64,000 nucleotides of DNA from an uncultured Bacteroidales bacterium (GTDB lineage: Bacteria > Bacteroidota > Bacteroidia > Bacteroidales > P3): positions 124,001-188,000 of the forward strand of contig CALUHJ010000003.1 of assembly GCA_944320415.1 (NCBI GenBank), written 5' to 3'. The stretch's first letter is position 1. Every line of letters starts with the position of its first letter. The position numbers were made by a program, and so were the translations under genes. Of this stretch, positions 1 through 3,850 are shown one piece after another. The notes below the pieces were generated by a model. The model ran no database searches and was not told the origin of the DNA. It saw nothing but the letters and a program-made list of their open reading frames with translations.

Positions 1-423
1 CGCATCCATCTCGTATGCCTTTATCTTGCTCACTATCTCCACCGCTTCGAGACTCTCGGACGAAGGCATGAAGCGCAGGTCCTTTAGATAAACCGTATCC
101 TTGCCCTTGGAGAGAAAATCCATAGGGTTTATTCTCATCTCTATGTTCTGATAGCCTATGAAGCTTACCCTGAACAGGAAAGGTTCACGCTCATGCGTCT
201 GAAGCACAAAACGACCTTTTTCATCCGTCTGGGTACCCGCTATGAGGCTCACGCTGTCCTTCAGACTCACAACGGTCACATTGCAGAACTCAACGGCCTC
301 TCCGCCCTGCCCGTCTATCACATTACCCTGCAAAACCAGCCTATTCTGCCCGTACACTGACAGTATCCCCGTCAACAACAACAGAAACACTATCTGATTC
401 CTCAACATATACATCTTCATCAT
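1..423 (-). CDS. TonB-dependent receptor-like outer membrane protein, N-terminal part
   Basis: About 141 residues are visible; the 3' end lies beyond base 1. A signal peptide with a Leu-rich core (about residues 8-24, ending VYGQ) is followed by a carboxypeptidase-regulatory-like beta-sandwich (about 28-105) with the family's GxVxD start, TDEKGRF turn and VSFIGYQ strand. The visible part ends in the linker (EAVEIVSKIKAYEMDA) that normally leads into a plug and beta-barrel. The family are outer membrane barrels taking up TonB-dependent substrates. The start was set at base 423; in-frame ATGs at 420, 414 and 408 are alternatives. It begins inside the preceding small membrane-protein gene, so it may be read from the ABC operon's message. 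Substrate unknown. Confidence 0.7.
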   Translation of the reverse strand, partial: MMKMYMLRNQIVFLLLLTGILSVYGQNRLVLQGNVIDGQGGEAVEFCNVTVVSLKDSVSLIAGTQTDEKGRFVLQTHEREPFLFRVSFIGYQNIEMRINPMDFLSKGKDTVYLKDLRFMPSSESLEAVEIVSKIKAYEMDA

Positions 424-607
424 ACGAATAATTAAACACATTAATAACATCTTCTTCATCCACAAGGCTGTGACCCGCCTCTTTCGCCTTTTCGAAAGCG
501 GATGCCCCGATACGGTCGGAGACATACCACGCAACCGCGTAGCCAACCGCCAGAACCAAAACGAAAACAATCATTATCTTTGTCGTCTTTCTAATCTTCA
601 TGTCCAT
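341..607 (-). CDS. Small single-pass membrane protein of the ABC operon
   Basis: An 88-residue protein: short basic N-terminus, one hydrophobic segment (about residues 10-28), then an acidic exposed part. I do not recognise the family. It begins 14 bases after the permease gene ends, so it looks like the last member of the ABC transporter operon. Its last 27 codons overlap the start of the following receptor-like gene in another frame, which is unusually long for an operon overlap. Either that 3' end is a run-through tail or the receptor starts later than assigned. The membrane anchor is the part I trust; the tail reads like frame-shifted receptor sequence. Confidence 0.55.
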   Translation of the reverse strand: MDMKIRKTTKIMIVFVLVLAVGYAVAWYVSDRIGASAFEKAKEAGHSLVDEEDVINVFNYSYDEDVYVEESDSVSVVVDGDTVSVRAE

Positions 608-621
608 TCATTTTTTTAACG

Positions 622-1359
622 TTAAACCCTTTCCTCCTTCAACCTGAAGTAGGTTATGACCAACAGGAACACCGACAGTATCACCAGAACAACATCGGTA
701 AAGTCCGTCAGAAAACCAAGCTTTGCAAATATGAAGTCCCTGCCGTATGCCGGGTCGTTCAAATACTGATTGGTGTCCATATACATTCCAAAAGGTCTGG
801 CAAAGCCAAGGACCAATAACATTGAAACTCCCGTCAAGGAACCGTAAATCTTAAGGGCAGAATGGCGTCTGAACACCAAAGAGAAAAGAAAAAAGAACAG
901 GTAAGAACACACCGTGGAAAGCACTCCGAAGCAGGAAGCAAACATCATGTCATACAACATGAATATTCTGTCCATTTCATCGTTGAAGATTTCTGCAAAT
1001 GAATTCTCGAAAAAAGCTATCTTAAGGGACGTACCTGCAATGACAGGAAGGAATATGGCCGCCTGGAATAACACAAATACGAACAGAAATTCCGCAAGGT
1101 ACTTCTCCAGCGTAGAACAGGGAAGCAACAACGAAGCGCATCTGTCCGCCCTTGTCTTGTAGGCATGAAAGGAGTAATGAGCCACCACAACGCCGGAGGC
1201 AAAACCGATAATCAGGCGTATGATTGCAGGTACCATAAATATCTTTTCACCAAGAAACGAGATGCAAAACAACACCAAGGCCATCCACATCAGTTCTTTT
1301 CTGCGCGTAACCCACTGATGCACGAGCAGGTTACCGAATCTTCTAAAATCAAATTCCAT
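622..1359 (-). CDS. ABC transporter permease, YtrA-operon type
   Basis: A 245-residue polytopic membrane protein with about six hydrophobic segments (around residues 23-42, 45-65, 88-112, 135-160, 170-188 and 222-240). It has no nucleotide-binding motifs. It lies 9 bases after a GntR/YtrA regulator that itself overlaps an ABC ATPase gene, so it is the likely membrane partner of that ATPase. A YtrA regulator with an ATPase and an ABC-2-like permease is a known arrangement for small exporters responding to cell-envelope stress or peptide antibiotics. That role is inferred from context and no substrate can be named. Confidence 0.7.
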   Translation of the reverse strand: MEFDFRRFGNLLVHQWVTRRKELMWMALVLFCISFLGEKIFMVPAIIRLIIGFASGVVVAHYSFHAYKTRADRCASLLLPCSTLEKYLAEFLFVFVLFQAAIFLPVIAGTSLKIAFFENSFAEIFNDEMDRIFMLYDMMFASCFGVLSTVCSYLFFFLFSLVFRRHSALKIYGSLTGVSMLLVLGFARPFGMYMDTNQYLNDPAYGRDFIFAKLGFLTDFTDVVLVILSVFLLVITYFRLKEERV

Positions 1360-1368
1360 ATCTCAAAA

Positions 1369-1737
1369 CTATTTTTGTCGTTCATTATATTCTTTGTACA
1401 ATTCCGTTATCTGTTCCATGCTTATCTTCAGCTGCGACATCGCCTTGAACATTATCGGAAGATAAGACTCCAGAAACTGTTTCTTTCTCAAGTCCACTAT
1501 CCTTTCGACCGCATCCTCGCTGACAAAGTACCCAAGACCGCGTTTGTTGTATATTATTCCGTTGCCTGCAAGCCACTCGTACGACTTGACCGCAGTGTTC
1601 GGATTTACCTCGCAATCGGCCGCCAGATCCCTGACAGAAGGTATGCGGACGTTGGTCTCATACCTGCCTTCAAGTATGTCGTCGCACAACTTCAAGGCCA
1701 GCTGCTGAAAGATGGCATTCTGTGTCTTTATTATCAT
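1369..1737 (-). CDS. GntR-family transcriptional regulator, YtrA subfamily
   Basis: A 122-residue regulator. The N-terminal winged helix-turn-helix spans about residues 8-75, with the GntR hallmarks IPSVRDLA, NPNTAVKSYEWL and the wing GLGYFV. Only about 45 residues follow, a short two-helix tail typical of YtrA members rather than the large effector domain of FadR or HutC types. Its ATG overlaps the stop codon of the upstream ABC ATPase gene, so translation is probably coupled. YtrA proteins usually repress their own operon. The palindrome at 2610-2622, just downstream of the operon's promoter box, is the obvious candidate operator. Confidence 0.9.
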   Translation of the reverse strand: MIIKTQNAIFQQLALKLCDDILEGRYETNVRIPSVRDLAADCEVNPNTAVKSYEWLAGNGIIYNKRGLGYFVSEDAVERIVDLRKKQFLESYLPIMFKAMSQLKISMEQITELYKEYNERQK

Positions 1738-2591
1738 ATCACCGTGTTTTTATCTTTTGGAAACAATTCCATTATCCTTTGCCTGTCGGTGAGCGCAGCG
1801 TTGAACAGCAATTCTATGTCCAGGTTGCTCTCCTGATGATCTCTGTTCACCCTTACCACATACTGCCCTTCGAGGCCCTGTTCCGAATACAGCACATCGC
1901 CCTCCTGTTCCGAACCGTCGCCAAGACCGAAATAAAGCCTGTCGGTTATCGTCCTGCTGTCGGCATTGAGCAATATGTTGTTATGGTCAAGTATAACGAT
2001 GGAATCTATCAGGTTGTGCAGATCCCTGACCTGATGGGTGGATATGACAACACAGCTGTTCTCGTCCACCGCCTTGAGCATAACCCTGCGGAACTGCGTC
2101 TTGGAAGGTATGTCGAGGCCGTTTGTGGGCTCGTCCAGCAACATCAGGGAACAATGACACGCCAGTCCGAAGGCTATCAAAACCTTTTTCCTTGTTCCGT
2201 AGGACAACTTGTCCATGCGCTGTTTGATATCGTCTATCTCAAACTCATTGAGATAAGTCCTGAAGTCCTCATGTGAAAAGGAAGGATAAAACACCGAGTT
2301 TATTTTCACATACCTGTCTATCCTCAACCTTATTTCCGGGAACTCCTCAGGCAGAAAGAACATGTCGGACAAAAAATCCACCTTCCTGTCCGTAGGCGTG
2401 AACCGACCGATTCTGACCGACCCGCCATCCGGAAAGGACAGCCCAGCAATCAACCTCAACAAGGTTGTCTTGCCTACGCCGTTCTTGCCCAACAGACCGT
2501 GAATCAGACCCTTGCCCAAATGCAGATTGACATCCTGCAACACCATTCTGTTTTTCCTGTAACCGAAATTCAGATTCTCAATTTCTATCAT
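1734..2591 (-). CDS. ABC transporter ATP-binding protein
   Basis: A 285-residue nucleotide-binding subunit. The Walker A motif GKNGVGKT is at residues 35-42, the signature is the variant LSYGTRKK (about 138-145), and the Walker B LMLLDEPTNGLD follows about 20 residues later. The switch histidine is in VISTHQ, and the C-terminal 70 residues form an accessory domain. It is first in its operon and is followed, overlapping, by the YtrA-like regulator and then the permease. It should energise transport through that permease at the inner membrane. The signature has Tyr-Gly in place of the usual Ser-Gly-Gly, seen in some YtrB-like ATPases. Confidence 0.92.
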   Translation of the reverse strand: MIEIENLNFGYRKNRMVLQDVNLHLGKGLIHGLLGKNGVGKTTLLRLIAGLSFPDGGSVRIGRFTPTDRKVDFLSDMFFLPEEFPEIRLRIDRYVKINSVFYPSFSHEDFRTYLNEFEIDDIKQRMDKLSYGTRKKVLIAFGLACHCSLMLLDEPTNGLDIPSKTQFRRVMLKAVDENSCVVISTHQVRDLHNLIDSIVILDHNNILLNADSRTITDRLYFGLGDGSEQEGDVLYSEQGLEGQYVVRVNRDHQESNLDIELLFNAALTDRQRIMELFPKDKNTVI

Positions 2592-2609
2592 AATCCTATT
2601 GTTTTAGTG

Positions 2610-2622
2610 TATTAGTGTAATA
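2610..2622. promoter_or_regulatory. Candidate operator of the YtrA-like regulator
   Basis: A perfect palindrome, TATTAgtgTAATA, lies between the minus-strand -7 box at 2631-2638 and the ATPase start at 2591. It sits within a wider AGTGT...ACACT arrangement. A repressor here would block transcription just after initiation. That the regulator encoded at 1369-1737 binds it is inference. Confidence 0.45.
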
Positions 2623-2630
2623 GAACACTG

Positions 2631-2638
2631 CAAAAGTA
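2631..2638 (-). promoter_or_regulatory. Promoter -7 box of the ABC operon
   Basis: On the minus strand this reads TACTTTTG, matching the Bacteroidota -7 consensus TAnnTTTG, 39 bases upstream of the ATPase ATG. I see no clear TTTG -33 element at the usual spacing. Confidence 0.5.
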
Positions 2639-2750
2639 TGACATTTTTTTGAATCCGCAAGCGGAAAGCAAATTTTTTTTGAGAAAAAACATTTTTTGCT
2701 CAGGCGGAAGCTGGTTAGGGTTTTATGGAATCTGATTCGGTGAAAATCTT

Positions 2751-2799
2751 TTCTGAAAAGAAAAAAACGGATTCAGAAGACATTTTTTTCTTTTCAGAA
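2751..2799. repeat. Perfect 17-base inverted repeat in a divergent intergenic region
   Basis: Arms TTCTGAAAAGAAAAAAA (2751-2767) and its exact complement (2783-2799) flank a 15-base loop. It looks like an intrinsic terminator, yet it lies between two divergent genes. Related CATTTTTTTCTTTTC sequence recurs at 41899 and twice at 63522-63560, each time upstream of a plus-strand gene. Confidence 0.7.
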
Positions 2800-2803
2800 T
2801 CCG

Positions 2804-2832
2804 TTGCGGCACGCAGGAATGTTGTATCTTCG
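2804..2832 (+). promoter_or_regulatory. Promoter of the PspC-domain gene
   Basis: TTG at 2804-2806, an 18-base spacer, then TATCTTCG at 2825-2832, one base off TAnnTTTG. It ends 31 bases before the PspC start codon. Confidence 0.5.
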
Positions 2833-2863
2833 CAATGTGTAATGACAAATCAACCGATTGAAT

Positions 2864-3046
2864 ATGAGCAGGAAATTGTACAAGGCGAAGGAAGGCAAGG
2901 TGCTTGACGGGGTATGCAAGGGGATTGCGGACTATTTCGACATAGACCCTGTGATAGTCCGTCTGTTGTGGATTTTTTTCGGAGCCTGCGGGGGCGGGTT
3001 GTTGGCCTATGTGGTCTGCATGGTAGTGGTGCCGAGAGAGCCTTAA
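2864..3046 (+). CDS. PspC-domain small membrane protein
   Basis: A 60-residue protein consisting of little more than one PspC domain: KLYKAKEGKVLDGVCKGIADYF, DIDPVIVRLLW, and a Gly-rich transmembrane segment ending MVVVPREP. PspC domains are inner membrane stress sensors, and short stand-alone forms are common in Bacteroidota. I chose ATG 2864 over an in-frame TTG six bases earlier because it leaves a normal leader after the promoter at 2804-2832. The next gene, 53 bases downstream on the same strand, may share its transcript. Membrane-stress function is inferred from the family. Confidence 0.85.
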   Translation: MSRKLYKAKEGKVLDGVCKGIADYFDIDPVIVRLLWIFFGACGGGLLAYVVCMVVVPREP

Positions 3047-3099
3047 GGACAGTAATGAACAGGAATAAACAAACAGAATAACAATAAAAACGAACAATC

Positions 3100-3276
3100 A
3101 TGTTGGGAATGTTGGAAGCGGTATATTGGACAAGCGTATACCAGAAGGCAAAACAAGGAGACGAGGAAGCCATTCAGACGCTGGAAGCGGAAAACGGCGT
3201 AAGGCAAAAGAACGGCGAGAAGACAATAGAGGAAGAGCTGAGGGAGATAATAAAGGCGGCAAAGGCAAAAGGGTAA
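3100..3276 (+). CDS. Small hypothetical protein, 58 residues
   Basis: A short reading frame with the ATG at 3100 and TAA at 3274-3276. The product is soluble, charged and probably helical: an aromatic N-terminus (MLGMLEAVYWTSVYQKAKQG) followed by a Glu/Lys-rich helix ending IIKAAKAKG. I do not recognise it. It is supported by its amino-acid composition, its A-rich leader typical of Bacteroidota starts, and its position 53 bases after the PspC gene in the same orientation, suggesting a two-gene transcript. Confidence 0.6.
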   Translation: MLGMLEAVYWTSVYQKAKQGDEEAIQTLEAENGVRQKNGEKTIEEELREIIKAAKAKG

Positions 3277-3365
3277 GGTGAAGACATTGCCTCAAAAGAA
3301 ATAGGAGTCCCTACATCCTAATCAGAAATACGAAAAGAAGATGAAAGTTTTTGTATCTCAAATAC

Positions 3366-3395
3366 TTGCGGAGAAGAAAAAAGGTTGTATATTTG
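3366..3395 (+). promoter_or_regulatory. Promoter of small-RNA candidate, copy 1
   Basis: TTG at 3366-3368, exactly 19 bases, then TATATTTG at 3388-3395, a full match to the -7 consensus. The same layout recurs at 3729-3758. Transcription would run antisense to the toxin-tip fragment. Confidence 0.55.
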
Positions 3396-3400
3396 CAAGC

Positions 3401-3484
3401 GGAGAGGGCGCTACAAAGACGAAAGTCGGAAACCCCCTTGCCACCAAAACAAAGGGCCAGCACGTTATGCCGGCCCTTTGTCAT
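3401..3484 (+). ncRNA. Structured small-RNA candidate, copy 1
   Basis: Predicted transcript from the promoter at 3366-3395 to the hairpin CAAAGGGCC...GGCCCTTTG (3450-3480). Upstream of that hairpin an outer stem AGGG/CCCC encloses GAC-gaaa-GTC. In the second copy (3764-3850) the outer stem is AGGAG/CTCCT and the inner GAC/GTC stem is kept with a different loop, so paired bases appear to change together. The poor T-tract (CTTTGTC) makes the 3' end uncertain. Function unknown; antisense control of the toxin tip is a guess. Confidence 0.4.
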
Positions 3485-3558
3485 TTGTCAAAATGAAGTC
3501 ATCTCCGTCGATGATGACGAAAACGGATTTGAGGTTGTCGTATTTCTGCATCCTGTAT
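3465..3558 (-). pseudogene. Orphan fragment of a MuF toxin C-terminus
   Basis: Read on the minus strand this encodes the last 30 or so residues of a MuF toxin, YRMQKYDNLKSVFVIIDG and onward to the same NDKGPA end as the gene at 3830-5872. It is in frame and ends at the same TAA inside the hairpin loop. It differs at RR to QK and at silent sites, so it comes from a related allele. There is no start. It resembles the orphan toxin tips found downstream of polymorphic toxin genes, here cut off where CRISPR-repeat-like sequence begins. Confidence 0.6.
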
Positions 3559-3601
3559 TGTGATTTGTACTCTTGTCAAGAGGTTTTCTTAATGACACTT
3601 C

Positions 3602-3646
3602 GTTGTTGATTTGCTTTCAAAGCAGTCTTTGTTACGGAAAAGACAA
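3602..3646 (+). CRISPR. Degenerate CRISPR repeat, isolated copy
   Basis: It aligns over its whole length with the intact repeat at 7040-7086: it shares GTTGT, GATTTGCTTTCAAA, CTTTGTTACGG and AAA.ACAA, with small insertions and deletions. A truncated repeat start (TTGTGATTTG, 3558-3567) lies about 35 bases upstream. No regular spacer-repeat series follows. Degenerate repeats are usual at an array's trailer end. Confidence 0.65.
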
Positions 3647-3728
3647 TTGCACGATATTGTCTATGCAAACTGCTGAAAGAGATGAGTTTGAACGAGAGCG
3701 GCAGAAAGTTAAATTTTGCCGCAAACGC

Positions 3729-3758
3729 TTGCGGAGAAGAAAAAAGGTTGTATATTTG
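3729..3758 (+). promoter_or_regulatory. Promoter of small-RNA candidate, copy 2
   Basis: TTG at 3729-3731, a 19-base spacer, then TATATTTG at 3751-3758. It points into the 3' end of the convergent MuF toxin gene, so its transcript would be antisense to the toxin message. Confidence 0.55.
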
Positions 3759-3763
3759 CAAGC

Positions 3764-3850
3764 GGATAGGAGGCTACGAAGACTGATTGTCGGATAACTC
3801 CTTACCACCAAAAACAAAGGGTCGGCACGTTATGCCGGCCCTTTGTCATT
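3764..3850 (+). ncRNA. Structured small-RNA candidate, copy 2
   Basis: Counterpart of the candidate at 3401-3484. The outer stem is AGGAG/CTCCT, the inner stem GAC/GTC, then the hairpin CAAAGGGTCGGC...GCCGGCCCTTTG (3815-3845), in which a T opposite G replaces the mismatch of copy 1. Its 3' part overlaps the last codons of the toxin gene in antisense. The hairpin can also end toxin transcription on the other strand. Confidence 0.4.

Larger units (their letters stand above)
3365..3560. repeat. Toxin-tip/small-RNA module, copy 1
   Basis: About 195 bases resembling 3728-3925, offset by 363-365 bases. The shared part runs from CTTGCGGAGAAG through a TATATTTG box, a small structured-RNA candidate, a GGGCC hairpin and about 30 codons (read on the minus strand) of the MuF toxin C-terminus. 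Differences are scattered, including synonymous ones, so this is an old or allelic duplication rather than a recent tandem copy. It ends where TTGTGATTTG, the start of the CRISPR repeat, begins. Confidence 0.8.

Noticed and set aside
1165..2276. Long plus-strand frames across the YtrA operon
   Set aside because: They mirror the regulator and ATPase genes; composition is that of antisense reading and no domain is visible.
3343..3817. Small plus-strand frames over the duplicated module as genes
   Set aside because: They start inside or upstream of the -7 boxes and translate the promoter and hairpin region into Lys/Arg-rich sequence; the module is better explained as RNA plus antisense toxin tip.
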